Shown here: positions 10,218 to 18,500 of the stretch, piece by piece
How positions within the stretch are numbered: position 1 is the stretch's first letter
Layout of the letters: the number at the start of each line of letters is the position of its first letter
Virus record (IMG/VR): IMGVR_UViG_3300030333_000129
Coordinates: 30,348 to 55,026 of that record
Reading direction: 5' to 3' (one strand)
Origin: a virus
Length of the DNA: 24,679 nt
Made by a program: the position numbers and the translations under genes
Notes under the pieces: generated by a model
The model's input: the letters and a program-made list of their open reading frames with translations, nothing else
What the model was told of the DNA's origin: nothing
Databases searched by the model: none

Positions 10218-11105
10218 TTGAAATACACTAACAAACACAATATACCGCAAGAGATTATCAATGCGGTTCATAACGACAACTACAGTAGGGGTAAGGCTAC
10301 TATATCTGCTACTGGTTTGTTGCAACCTCCAAGAATTAGATTATTGGCACAAGAACATTACGACAAGCTTACGATAGATGTATCAGATGAAATATGGAAG
10401 CTACTAGGACAATCAGTTCATACCATATTAGAAAGAGCCAATGAGAACAGCGAGGACATCATTACAGAACAAAGAATGTTCGCAACAGTCAATGACTGGA
10501 CTGTTAGTGGTCAGACAGATAGCATAGATGTTAAGAGCAATACACTAAAGGATTATAAGGTCACTAGTGTATGGTCAATTGTTTCTGCTTTGAAAGAGGG
10601 GAAAGTAGAGTGGGAACAACAACTTAATATCTATGCGTATCTCTACAAGCAGACAACAGGAAAAACTATAGACCAGTTAAATATTATTGCGATAGCGAGA
10701 GACTGGAACAAAAATCAGTATCTTCGTAGCGGTGGAGATTATCCGCCATCACCAATCACAGTTTTAAATATAGATTTATGGAGTGATGAAGAGCAAGAAG
10801 CTTTCATCAAACAAAGAGTTTCAATCCATCAAGAAGCAGAAGTGGATTACCTTATCAATGATAAGCTTCCGTTATGCACAGATGAAGAAAGGTGGAGAAG
10901 AAAAGATACTTATAGAGTGGAAAAGAAAGGTAGAAAGACTGCTGTTAGAGTGCTTGATACCCAAGAAGAAGCTAATGAGTATATAGGTGGTCATAAAGAT
11001 AGTAAGTTGCTGAAAGTCGTAGAAGCCAAAGGCGAGTGCGTTAGATGTGCTAACTATTGTGATGTGGCTGAATTTTGTAATCAATATAATGAGGAAAGCA
11101 AATGA
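10218..11105 (+). CDS. PD-(D/E)XK exonuclease, Cas4/RecB-like, with four-cysteine C-terminus (295 aa)
   Basis: The nuclease core is visible as Asp101 (GQTD), then Asp112-Tyr-Lys114 (DYK), with QLNIYAYL (the Q-x3-Y motif of RecB-type nucleases) some 35 residues further on. The C-terminus has Cys274, Cys277, Cys281 and Cys287 (C-x2-C-x3-C-x5-C), likely an iron-sulfur or zinc site as in Cas4 and AddB nucleases. The product should resect double-stranded ends for the annealing protein encoded at 11783. The start is TTG 10218; no ATG is available and the ribosome binding site is weak, so it may depend on coupling to the gene ending at 10215. The stop overlaps the next ATG. Confidence 0.83.
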   Translation: MKYTNKHNIPQEIINAVHNDNYSRGKATISATGLLQPPRIRLLAQEHYDKLTIDVSDEIWKLLGQSVHTILERANENSEDIITEQRMFATVNDWTVSGQTDSIDVKSNTLKDYKVTSVWSIVSALKEGKVEWEQQLNIYAYLYKQTTGKTIDQLNIIAIARDWNKNQYLRSGGDYPPSPITVLNIDLWSDEEQEAFIKQRVSIHQEAEVDYLINDKLPLCTDEERWRRKDTYRVEKKGRKTAVRVLDTQEEANEYIGGHKDSKLLKVVEAKGECVRCANYCDVAEFCNQYNEESK

Positions 11106-11455
11106 ATATTGAAGTAAAAGAAGCTATAGAGATTATTGAAAATGCTTTAATGTTTTATGCAGAAGAGGGTATATCTTCTGACAAAAAAGCACAAAAAGAA
11201 TTAGATAATGCTTGGAATATAGTAAAAGAAAAAAGGAACTATGGATATGGTTATGATGATACCAACTCTATAGCTATTGTTTGGGAAATAGATGATATTA
11301 GAAACCTAAGACCCGATTTGACTGATGATGAATGTATGGAAGTATTGGATTATACAGACAGAAAACATGACGCTTCTTTAGGTGTTTCTTGGGACACTTT
11401 AGAGTGGAACGCTGATTATCTGTTTCCAGTAAAGGAGGAAGCAAGTAATGGCTGA
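11102..11455 (+). CDS. Hypothetical acidic protein (117 aa)
   Basis: A 117-residue acidic protein with several Trp and Tyr residues and the segment DLTDDECMEVLDYTDRKHDA (residues 75-94). No family recognised. The ATG at 11102 overlaps the nuclease stop (ATGA) and the 3' end overlaps the next gene by 8 bases, so it is firmly part of the operon. High acidity and small size are common for phage inhibitors that mimic DNA, but nothing specific supports that here. Confidence 0.75.
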   Translation: MNIEVKEAIEIIENALMFYAEEGISSDKKAQKELDNAWNIVKEKRNYGYGYDDTNSIAIVWEIDDIRNLRPDLTDDECMEVLDYTDRKHDASLGVSWDTLEWNADYLFPVKEEASNG

Positions 11456-11786
11456 ACTAAAAATAAAACCAATTAAAAAGAAGATGATACTGCATATAGA
11501 TTTAATCTATTGGCAAACTGAGGAAATGTCTAGGGAAGATATTATTAATTTAGGTATTGGCACAAAAAAAGGTATTGAATGGGAAATATTTGGGTGTATA
11601 GGCGATTATCTACCTATTTCTTACATACATAACTGGGAAGAGGTAAAACCTGTTTTAGATGAACAAACAGAAGAAGGTATGCCTTTAGGAGATTATGCTG
11701 AACAAGAGTTTGAGTTAATGTGGCAACACCACAATAACCCTAAATACGAATGGGAATATGAATTTTATTATGGAGAAAGCGAATGA
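11448..11786 (+). CDS. Hypothetical acidic protein (112 aa)
   Basis: A 112-residue protein with a basic N-terminus (KIKPIKKKM) and a strongly acidic, aromatic C-terminus (WEYEFYYGESE). No known domain. AAAGGAGG (11430-11437) precedes the ATG by about ten bases, a good ribosome binding site. The stop overlaps the start of the annealing protein gene (ATGA). Function unknown. Confidence 0.74.
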   Translation: MAELKIKPIKKKMILHIDLIYWQTEEMSREDIINLGIGTKKGIEWEIFGCIGDYLPISYIHNWEEVKPVLDEQTEEGMPLGDYAEQEFELMWQHHNNPKYEWEYEFYYGESE

Positions 11787-12487
11787 GTGATAAAGAACTT
11801 ACTTATAAAGAAGTGTGGGACAAGCTATCTAAGATAGATTGTTCAGAAAAGATAGAAAAGAAAGGAAAATTAACTTATCTATCTTGGGCGTGGGCGTGGG
11901 GTATTCTACAAGAACACTATCCACAAGCACAATACTTATTCTATCAAGGCGAGGATGATGTGCCTTATGTCAGATATCCCGATGGAACTGGAGAGGTTAG
12001 ATGTAGAGTATCTATAGATAACTTAACTAGAGAAATGACGCTATGTGTTATGGACTTTAAAAACAATGCTGTTAAGAATCCTAATTCTTCACAAGTAAAC
12101 AATTCTAAAATGCGTTGCTTAACTAAGTGTTTGGCAATGTTTGGTTTAGGACATTATATCTATGCGGGAGAGGATTTGCCCGAAGATGTTGAAGATGAAA
12201 TAGAAAACTTAGATGATGAAACAGAATCTAAAGAAGAGCCAACACCAGTAGAAACTCCAACAGAAGATGTTGAAGCAGATAATGGTTATGGCACGGAAGA
12301 ATGGGCGGAGTTATTTGTCAAAAGCTTTTTAGAGTTGTCAAAACTTAGCAAGACTAAAGAAGCTATGACATCTTACTACAAGAATAACACTAAAGACTTG
12401 GCTACATTGAGGGATAACTTTCCTAAGATGAAAGCTGATTTGGATAGTGAACTTAAAACAATCGTATCAAACCTAAAGGAGGATTAA
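11783..12487 (+). CDS. Single-strand annealing protein, DUF1071/Sak-type (234 aa)
   Basis: The N-terminal 130 residues carry the pattern of the DUF1071 family (a Rad52-like phage annealing protein group): LTYLSWAWAWGILQEHYP (residues 28-45), a beta-rich stretch, then NSKMRCLTKCLAMFGLGHYIYAGEDLP (109-135). Such proteins bind single strands and anneal complementary DNA. The rest is an acidic linker and a C-terminal helical domain of about 60 residues. It lies after the end-resecting nuclease (10218) and directly before the SSB-like gene (12489), the usual order for a two-component recombination system. The ATG at 11783 overlaps the previous stop. Confidence 0.85.
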   Translation: MSDKELTYKEVWDKLSKIDCSEKIEKKGKLTYLSWAWAWGILQEHYPQAQYLFYQGEDDVPYVRYPDGTGEVRCRVSIDNLTREMTLCVMDFKNNAVKNPNSSQVNNSKMRCLTKCLAMFGLGHYIYAGEDLPEDVEDEIENLDDETESKEEPTPVETPTEDVEADNGYGTEEWAELFVKSFLELSKLSKTKEAMTSYYKNNTKDLATLRDNFPKMKADLDSELKTIVSNLKED

Positions 12488-12488
12488 T

Positions 12489-12800
12489 ATGTACGATAAC
12501 AAAAACCAAAGTGATGGAGCAATCTACACTAATAACTACAAACAGAATGAAAAACAGCCTGATTGGACTGGTAAGGTAGAGATTAGTAGAGATATGCTCA
12601 AAGAGTTAGTCAGTATCGTTAAAGAGGGCGGAACTGGAGAACTAAGAGTGGCTTTGTGGAATAGGACTTCCAAGAGTGGCAACGAATACAAGTATGCTAG
12701 GTTAGACATTCCACAAAAGAAAGAAGAACCTAAAGAAGAACCAGTAGAGGAAAAAGCAGATGATGTTGAGACCTTTACAGATGATGATATTCCATTTTAG
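12489..12800 (+). CDS. Small single-strand DNA-binding-like protein with SSB acidic tip (103 aa)
   Basis: The C-terminus ends in TDDDIPF, like the tip of E. coli SSB (DFDDDIPF), which recruits many repair and replication proteins. A Glu/Pro/Lys-rich linker (residues 75-95) leads to it, as in SSB. The folded part (residues 25-73: WTGKVEISRDMLKELV...GELRVALWNR...YKYARLDI) is shorter than a full OB fold of usual SSB and I cannot assign it. AAAGGAGG stands 10 bases before the ATG. The place after the annealing protein supports an SSB role. Alternative: a decoy that blocks host proteins which bind the SSB tip. Confidence 0.72.
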   Translation: MYDNKNQSDGAIYTNNYKQNEKQPDWTGKVEISRDMLKELVSIVKEGGTGELRVALWNRTSKSGNEYKYARLDIPQKKEEPKEEPVEEKADDVETFTDDDIPF

Positions 12801-12811
12801 AGGAGGGAGTA

Positions 12812-12985
12812 ATGGCTAAATCAAAAGTATTTAAGAAAGCATTGGAAAATGCTTTAAAGAAAGAGGGAGTGAAAAATGAGTGGATAGAAAAACATCTGCT
12901 CATTGATTCACTAGACTTAGATAAACCAAATAAAAGGGAGAAGAACAATGGCAAATCCAAGTGGAAAAACCCAAATCATTTCTGA
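12812..12985 (+). CDS. Small basic protein (57 aa)
   Basis: MAKSKVFKKALENALKKEG... is a 57-residue, Lys-rich helical protein with no known family. It has a strong ribosome binding site (AGGAGGGAG, 12801-12809) close to the ATG. Its 3' end overlaps the next gene by 38 bases in another frame, longer than other overlaps in this operon, so the last residues (GKSKWKNPNHF) may be the by-product of that overlap. Function unknown. Confidence 0.55.
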   Translation: MAKSKVFKKALENALKKEGVKNEWIEKHLLIDSLDLDKPNKREKNNGKSKWKNPNHF

Positions 12986-13211
12986 TGATAAATATACCTA
13001 CGGAAAAGATTTGGTGGTGCAAATTGAAGAAAACATAGACGAGTATATATTTTTTGAGTTCATGTCTGCGTACAGAACTTTGATTGAACAAATCAAAAAT
13101 GTCAAAGATGGTATGGGAACTTCATCCCATGAACAACTTATGGACTATCTGTTTTTGAAGATAGAGGAAGCTAGAGATGAACACTTTAAAAACAAGATGG
13201 GGATTGAATAA
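12948..13211 (+). CDS. Hypothetical protein (87 aa)
   Basis: An 87-residue protein with a short basic start, a beta-like segment and a C-terminal helix rich in charge (YLFLKIEEARDEHFKNKM, residues 66-83). No family recognised. AAAAGGGAG (12931-12939) precedes ATG 12948 by 8 bases. The stop shares an A with the next small ORF (TAATG). Function unknown. Confidence 0.7.
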   Translation: MANPSGKTQIISDDKYTYGKDLVVQIEENIDEYIFFEFMSAYRTLIEQIKNVKDGMGTSSHEQLMDYLFLKIEEARDEHFKNKMGIE

Positions 13212-13297
13212 TGGATAGACAAAAGATACCAGTACACTTACGCCATTTATCTGAATGGCGTTTAAGATGTTTGTTTTACATTTTCAGAGCGAGGTAG
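13211..13297 (+). CDS. Possible very small protein (28 aa)
   Basis: ATG 13211 overlaps the previous stop (TAATG), as with several real genes in this operon, and codes for 28 residues, MDRQKIPVHLRHLSEWRL followed by a hydrophobic, basic end. The gap it fills (92 bases) is otherwise empty. An 8-bp hairpin (13240-13261) lies within it, so the stretch may instead be a regulatory spacer. Only the position supports it. Confidence 0.35.
   Translation: MDRQKIPVHLRHLSEWRLRCLFYIFRAR
13240..13261 (+). promoter_or_regulatory. Intra-operon hairpin
   Basis: ACGCCATT-TATCTG-AATGGCGT, eight perfect pairs, followed by TTAAGATGTTTGTTTT. The T-rich tail is too broken for a strong terminator; it may attenuate transcription or mark an RNA processing point within the operon. 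Confidence 0.4.
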
Positions 13298-13303
13298 AAA
13301 TAA

Positions 13304-13492
13304 ATGTCAGCAAATATTAAAGATATTAGAAAAGAAGGTTGGAAACCAATGCAAAGTGAACAGGGCTTCGCTTGGTTTGGTGGTAAATCTCACGAACAAC
13401 TATCTCAATGGTTGCCCGATGAAGCTTTAGAAGATGAAAACTTTGAAGATATAGATTTCTTAGTTGTTGGTTGGAGAAAAGCTGATGGATGA
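13304..13492 (+). CDS. Hypothetical protein (62 aa)
   Basis: A 62-residue acidic protein with several aromatic residues (GWKPMQSEQGFAWFGGKS, residues 12-29) and a final VVGWRKADG. GAGG (13290-13293) precedes ATG 13304 by about 10 bases. The 3' end overlaps the next gene by 8 bases. No known family. Confidence 0.66.
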   Translation: MSANIKDIRKEGWKPMQSEQGFAWFGGKSHEQLSQWLPDEALEDENFEDIDFLVVGWRKADG

Positions 13493-13823
13493 ACATATAG
13501 AGAGTTGGCAAAATCAGATAAGGGATGTTGCTCCCTTAATGCAGAAAGCTGAATACGAGTTGTTGAAAGCAGAAGCAGATGTTAAGAGAGTGATTGCTTT
13601 GTGGAAAGCAGTCGCTCTTTCAGAGGGCATTAAAACTGCTACTGGACAAGATAACTATGCAGAAAACAAAGATGAAGTATATCAATCTAGGTTGGCTGTT
13701 GCGGTTGCTAAAGGTCAGTTAAGTGCTGTTAAAGTTGAACTAAAAGCATTAGAGGTTGGTTTTGAAGAGTGGAGAACTAAAATGGTTAATGCTAGAGAAG
13801 AAAGAAAGAGATATGGTGCATGA
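13485..13823 (+). CDS. Helical hypothetical protein (112 aa)
   Basis: A 112-residue Ala/Glu/Lys-rich protein, almost fully helical with a helix-turn-helix layout (residues 8-40 and 60-108), likely a coiled-coil hairpin. TTGGAGAAAAG gives a ribosome binding site (GGAG, 13473-13476) about 9 bases before ATG 13485; a longer frame from 13464 would start before that site. It overlaps the gene before by 8 bases and the next by 4 (ATGA). Function unknown. Confidence 0.7.
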   Translation: MDEHIESWQNQIRDVAPLMQKAEYELLKAEADVKRVIALWKAVALSEGIKTATGQDNYAENKDEVYQSRLAVAVAKGQLSAVKVELKALEVGFEEWRTKMVNAREERKRYGA

Positions 13824-13945
13824 ATATAGAAGAAGTTAAATGCTCTAAGTGTGCAAAGTTTGGCATGGATATTCTTGCAGAAAAAATAGATAAAGAAATT
13901 ATATGTACTATTTGTCAAGAGGGAGAAAATGAGGAGAGTGAATAA
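13820..13945 (+). CDS. Small zinc-ribbon protein (41 aa)
   Basis: A 41-residue protein with two CxxC knuckles, Cys8-x2-Cys11 and Cys29-x2-Cys32, the pattern of a tiny zinc ribbon. The rest is acidic. ATG 13820 overlaps the previous stop (ATGA), and the TAA overlaps the next ATG (TAATG). Such mini zinc ribbons are common in phage early operons and may bind nucleic acid or RNA polymerase; which one cannot be told. Confidence 0.68.
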   Translation: MNIEEVKCSKCAKFGMDILAEKIDKEIICTICQEGENEESE

Positions 13946-14136
13946 TGGCTAGGCGTAGAGAACAATCAATAAGTGATAATCAAATATCTATTAATAATCT
14001 TGAAAGACTTTTAAGTTATATCAAACAATGTCCATCAGATATTAAATACAAAATTAATCACATTTTCATTGATGAAAGTATTGTTCATGTTAAATTTTTT
14101 ATTAACGAAAATAAGGAAAATGAGGAAAGTAAATAA
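13945..14136 (+). CDS. Hypothetical protein (63 aa)
   Basis: A 63-residue protein with a basic start (MARRREQ), a helix NNLERLLSYIKQCP and a beta pair (KYKINHIFIDESIVHVKFFI, residues 34-53), then an acidic tail. No known family. GAGGAGAG (13930-13937) gives a good ribosome binding site for ATG 13945. It overlaps both neighbours by one base (TAATG). Function unknown. Confidence 0.68.
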   Translation: MARRREQSISDNQISINNLERLLSYIKQCPSDIKYKINHIFIDESIVHVKFFINENKENEESK

Positions 14137-14318
14137 TGGAACTAAAATTTAGAAAGAAAAAACAAAACACAAAGGGTATTCAGTTTAGATTAGACCCTAT
14201 AACAAGCAAGAATCTTAATAGTATGAGAGCATATTATAGTAAGAAAGCTGATAGAAGAGTTACCAATGGGGAAATAATCAAACAACTGATAAACAATCAT
14301 TATGAAGAAATCATTTAG
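14136..14318 (+). CDS. Ribbon-helix-helix-like DNA-binding protein (60 aa)
   Basis: After a basic arm (KFRKKKQNTKG) comes IQFRLDPITSKNLNSMRAYY (residues 15-34) and then VTNGEIIKQLINNHYEEI, which fits the strand-helix-helix pattern of ribbon-helix-helix proteins. It would bind DNA as a dimer and could regulate this operon or the origin region. GAGGAAAG (14122-14129) precedes ATG 14136. The end overlaps the next small gene by 17 bases. Confidence 0.65.
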   Translation: MELKFRKKKQNTKGIQFRLDPITSKNLNSMRAYYSKKADRRVTNGEIIKQLINNHYEEII

Positions 14319-14442
14319 TGGTAAAGGGTCTATGCAAAGACCCTTTGACAAAGATAAGTTTGATATAAACTTTGAAAAGATATTTGGAAACAAAAGAAAG
14401 AATGTCAATAAAGGGAAGAAAGCCAACAAAGAAAGAAGCTGA
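14302..14442 (+). CDS. Small basic phage protein (46 aa) with DxxFxxNFxxIFGxK motif
   Basis: MKKSFSGKGSMQRPFDKDKF (residues 1-20), then a helix ending IFGNKRK and a Lys-rich tail. The pattern of a basic start, RP, then FDxNxxxIFGxK is one I know from many small phage proteins of unknown role (for example those ending WDRIFGK). There is no clear ribosome binding site; translation is probably coupled to the gene it overlaps. The 3' end overlaps the nuclease gene at 14402 by 41 bases. The match is from memory. Confidence 0.6.
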   Translation: MKKSFSGKGSMQRPFDKDKFDINFEKIFGNKRKNVNKGKKANKERS

Positions 14443-14707
14443 ACACATGGACAAGGTAAGTCAGCTAGGTTGCATTGTTTGTAGAAATACTAATGGAAGT
14501 ATAACTCCTGCTGAAATACACCACATAGAGGGTAAGACAAAGGCTGATTCACATTTTAAAGTATTACCTCTTTGCTTTGACCATCATCGCAAAGGCAATA
14601 GATTTAGACCTATAAGCAGACATCCATATAAGAAAAGATTTGAGGAAGCTTACGGAAAAGAAGAAGAGTTGTTAGAACAAGTTAATAAGTTGTTAGATGA
14701 AGATTGA
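14402..14707 (+). CDS. Ref-like HNH nuclease (101 aa)
   Basis: A compact nuclease with Cys24-x2-Cys27, a His40-His41 pair and Cys58-x2-His61-His62, followed by RHPYKKRFEEAYGKEEELLEQV. This matches the Ref family (RecA-dependent nuclease of phage P1) and related HNH proteins, in which zinc-held loops frame a beta-beta-metal active site. It may cut DNA at recombination intermediates. Start: ATG 14402 (MSIKGRKPTKKE) is preferred over 14372 because the family begins close before the first CxxC; AAAGAAAGA precedes it. It overlaps the RusA-like gene by 11 bases. Confidence 0.8.
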   Translation: MSIKGRKPTKKEAEHMDKVSQLGCIVCRNTNGSITPAEIHHIEGKTKADSHFKVLPLCFDHHRKGNRFRPISRHPYKKRFEEAYGKEEELLEQVNKLLDED

Positions 14708-15107
14708 CTTGCCCTTAGAGGTTTACTACACAAAGAATAAGAAGTTTATCCTTAACTTAAACAACTATCGTAATGCTCATTACAGAACACTATCAAATGC
14801 CAAGAAGATTTATGCAGACAATTTAGTTGATAGGATTAGTTATCCTAAATACGAAGAGCCTGTTGTATTAACTTATACCTATTATGCAAAGAGTAAAAGG
14901 AGATTGGATGTGAGTAATCCTTGTTCTATTATTGATAAGTTTACTTGCGACGCTTTAGTTAAAGCAGGTGTGTTAGAGGATGATAGTAGCAAACAAATTA
15001 AACAAGTCATTTACAAATATGGGGGGATTGATAAAGACAATCCTAGATGTGAGCTTGAAATCGCAGCGTCCCAGCAGCAAAAGAAATATTTACCAGTAAA
15101 TGATTAA
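14697..15107 (+). CDS. RusA-like Holliday junction resolvase (136 aa)
   Basis: The pattern LNNYRNAHYR at the N-terminus, YYAKSKRRLDVSNPCSIIDKF (around residues 62-82) and CDALVKAGVLEDDSS (about 84-98) is that of the RusA family, whose conserved Asp residues (the DxxN and DD motifs) bind metal and cut four-way junctions. It completes the recombination set with the nuclease, the annealing protein and Ref. The last dozen residues (QQQKKYLPVND) are encoded by a copy of the dispersed palindrome (15088-15101), so the natural C-terminus has been changed or extended by the repeat. Confidence 0.85.
   Translation: MKIDLPLEVYYTKNKKFILNLNNYRNAHYRTLSNAKKIYADNLVDRISYPKYEEPVVLTYTYYAKSKRRLDVSNPCSIIDKFTCDALVKAGVLEDDSSKQIKQVIYKYGGIDKDNPRCELEIAASQQQKKYLPVND
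15088..15101 (+). repeat. TTTACCAGTAAAT palindrome at the 3' end of the RusA-like gene (copy 10)
   Basis: ATTTACCAGTAAAT in the opposite orientation to the other copies, with CCCAGCAGCAAAAGAAAT before it and ATTAATCCCAGGGA after it. TCCC (15069-15072) and GGGA (15113-15116) could close a larger stem. It is in frame with the resolvase. Confidence 0.68.
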
Positions 15108-15115
15108 TCCCAGGG

Positions 15116-15508
15116 ATGGAACAAATGCTAAAAGATATACTACAAGAAAAATTAGATAAACGAAAAAGAAAGTGGTGGGAGTGGCACAAAAAGAATCCAC
15201 AAGTTTGGGATAAGTTTGAGCAATACACATTGGAGGCTATCAATAGTGGTAGGAAAAAGTATTCGCATTGGGCGATAATCAATCGTATTCGTTGGCACAA
15301 TGAGATAGAAACTAGAGGTGGGGACTTCAAGATAAGTAATGATTACATCTGTTTCTATGCCCGTTTATTTCATGCTAGACATCCACAATACAAAGACTTC
15401 TTTACATTGAAACCATTGAAAGAAGAAAAAGATATAGCTATGTTAGAAAATACCCATTTGAGTAATGGGAATGTTAGCTCTCTTTCTAAGTTCGGGAATC
15501 ATAGCTAG
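15116..15508 (+). CDS. Conserved phage protein of unknown function (130 aa)
   Basis: KFEQYTLEAINSGRKKYSHW, INRIRWHNEIET and FKISNDYICFYARLFHARHPQYKDFF form a pattern I know from a widespread phage protein usually found in replication regions; its function is not known. The start is ATG 15116, or ATG 15125 three codons later, which has better spacing from AGGGATGGA. The family usually ends near FFxLR, around residue 103 here; the last 25 residues run into the convergent giant gene (15443-15508) and look like added tail. It is the last gene of the plus-strand operon; I see no terminator. Confidence 0.78.
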   Translation: MEQMLKDILQEKLDKRKRKWWEWHKKNPQVWDKFEQYTLEAINSGRKKYSHWAIINRIRWHNEIETRGGDFKISNDYICFYARLFHARHPQYKDFFTLKPLKEEKDIAMLENTHLSNGNVSSLSKFGNHS

Positions 15509-18500
15509 TCTCCTATCTCTTTCTAGTTCAAGTCTTTCCAAAGCGTCCTGTTTAGCTGTAATCGACATATTTTTATTCATAAGTATTGCGTCTCTTCTCT
15601 TTCTATATTTATCAAGATACCTTTCCATTTTTCTTACTTGACCTTTAATATTTAACACACCTTGCATACTATTCCTATATGCGTTGTATTCATCCATTCT
15701 TCCTTTATTTTTTAAATCATTGATAGTCTGGACTGCTCCATTAACTTCATTTCTTAATTCATAAAATTGTTGTTGCAATCCACCTGCTTGTTCTGTATTC
15801 ATTAAAACCCTATTAAATAAAGGTATTCTATTTAAACTCACATTACTAGGTAATATATCTTCTCCTGTAACACCTCTAGCGGTTACATCAATAAGGTTTA
15901 GTACATGACCACCAAGAGTTCCTGTATAACCTCTTATGACATGCTCTACTTTTGCAGGTGAAATATTAAAATATTCTGCTATTTCTTTTATTAAAAAATT
16001 GGTAGTTGGTCTTGCTTGTAATCCTGGTGCTTTCTTTTGTTGATAGTAGGGAACAATCTCTTGTCCAGTAAAAGTATTTCTATTATTTAATACTTCTGAT
16101 ATTGGTTTTAATAATTGAAATCCACCACCTGGTTGAAAGAAAGGTATATTTAAAGATGTTTGTGCACCTCTTCCTATACTTTGAATTGCTTCATCAACAG
16201 ACTTTCTTGTAAAAGCATCATCACCTAAAGTCATATCAAATACTCTTTCAGGAATAACTTTAAATAATAAACCTACTTCAAATGGTATAGGGATTTTAAC
16301 TGCATAATCTTTAAATATAGGAAATACCCAATTATCATCTCTAACTTCTCTTTTAAGATTTTTATACTCTTCATCATCGTGATAAATTAAATAATAAGCA
16401 AGTGTTAATGCTATAAGAGCACCAGCATTTTGAGCCATATTAAGTTGTATTCTTTTTTGAACTTGTTTAATAGTTTCATTTTCACCTAACTTTTCTGCTG
16501 CTGAATATTGTCCTGTGCTACTTCTCCATAAAACATCAAGACCTTGTACTCTTGCATTTAAGAAAGGTATTGCTGCAGTAATAAATCTAAATCCTGGATT
16601 AGCTCCTCTTCTGCCAAAGTTAATTATTTCTAAAGCTTGAAAAGCTGCTTCTGATTGTGCCTGTGCTTCGTTATAACCTTCTTTTTTTAATTTGTCATAT
16701 ATTGCGTTATAGACTGCTAAACGAGTAGCACCATCTGATTTAGTAGTTAAATCTCCTAATCCATCCCATACCATAAAGAAAGCTTTTTTAGCAGACATAC
16801 CATTTTCTTCGGTTAAGCCTGATAGTCGCATATTTCTTTTTATATATCTTTTTATACTTCCTTCGTCATTTTGAAAATCATAACCACCTATTACTCCAAA
16901 TCTTTCTAATTCAGACATATCTGCCATCATATTTTTTAATGTATCTAAAACAGGTGTATAGTTTGCTCCTGATGTAACCATAGTAGATAGACTATCTCTA
17001 AGTAAGTTGACCATAACAAAACCTGGGTCTCTAGTAACTGTATCTCTTAGTGTAGAGGCAAAACCTCCAAATACAGTTGTCATAAGACCTGATGGAGTTC
17101 CTCCTACTTCTTTAAATACATTAAAGGCTTCTATATTTTCTACTTGATAATATCTTTTTAATCCATTTTCAAATACAGTTACAACATCTAAATTATTTTT
17201 TAACTTAGGATTTTTAGAAATTTCTATAGGTGTTATTTCTTTTGCAGAACCATATATTTCCATATCTCTAATTAACTTAGCAGAACCATCATTTTTTAAT
17301 GCTGCAGTTAATATAGCTAATGAGTTTCTTGATATAGCTTCAATAACATCTACATCTATTTGTTTTGCAGAACCTTCTATTTTTATATTTAAAGGATTAT
17401 TAGGCAAAGAACCACTAGCAATATTTGGACCAGCAATAGTATCATCTGTCATCTTTCTATAGAAAGGATAGTAATCTGAATTAGTTGCCCATATTTCAGC
17501 AGTTCCTCTTGTTTCTATTTGTTTATCAAGTGTTAATGTTCTATTTAAAACATTAGCTTTATTCATTAACTCTTCATAAGATAATTGCAATAAATCATTT
17601 TCATTTTCTTTTGTTATAGCAGATATATCTCTTGCTAATTCACTTACATTTCTTGTTTTACTTAATAAACCTTTATCAACAGCAAATTTAATTAATCTAT
17701 TGTTCCATCTTTGATAATTTTGATAAGCTTCAACTACTTGTGGATAGGTAGATTCTATTTTTCTAATATCTTTTAGATTTTTTTCTGTGATAGGTGTTTC
17801 AATATTTCTACCAGCTTTATCAAAACCTTTCTTTCTTTTTAATAAAGCATAATATTTAAAGATACTTTCTAAATCTGTTGGTGTTCCATATAAAGGTGCT
17901 AGTATTTGCATCAAACCACCAGTACCAGTATCTCCATCAATAAAAGGATTATATTTTGTACTAATAGTTAATTGTTTTACATTTGATAATGCATCTATAC
18001 CTTGTATAGTTGAAGATACATAACCTGTATTTAACATACCTTGAAATAAACCTCTTGCTCTATCCATTAATCTAATAGCAGCCTGAGTAGATGTATCAGC
18101 AGTATTATTTAATCTTCTTACTTGTTCATTTTCTTCAGACATTTTTACAATAGCTTTTTGTGCTTTGTCTGCTTTATCAATTAATTGTTCTCTAAAGTTA
18201 TTATAAAAATATTCAATAGCACTAGAAATATTATCTTTAGCCACATCTATAAATCTATAACCCATAGAATTTTGAGGGCTAGTCTGACTACCTGTTTGTT
18301 TTATACCCTCTCTTATACTTGCATCAACACCATCAAGAGTTGGTGCAATTTTAGAGTAATTAGGAATATCACCTGGAAGTAATGCAGCTTCATCTTCTAT
18401 ATACTCTTTTGCAGCTTCTAAAGCTGAATCTGAGGCATTTAAATTATAAACAGGTATTCCGCCTCTAGCTGTATTATTAACTGTTTCTATAACTTCTTCT

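Noticed and set aside
14372-14401. Upstream ATG at 14372 for the Ref-like gene.
   Set aside because: It would add ten residues not expected in the family and has no ribosome binding site; ATG 14402 is preferred.
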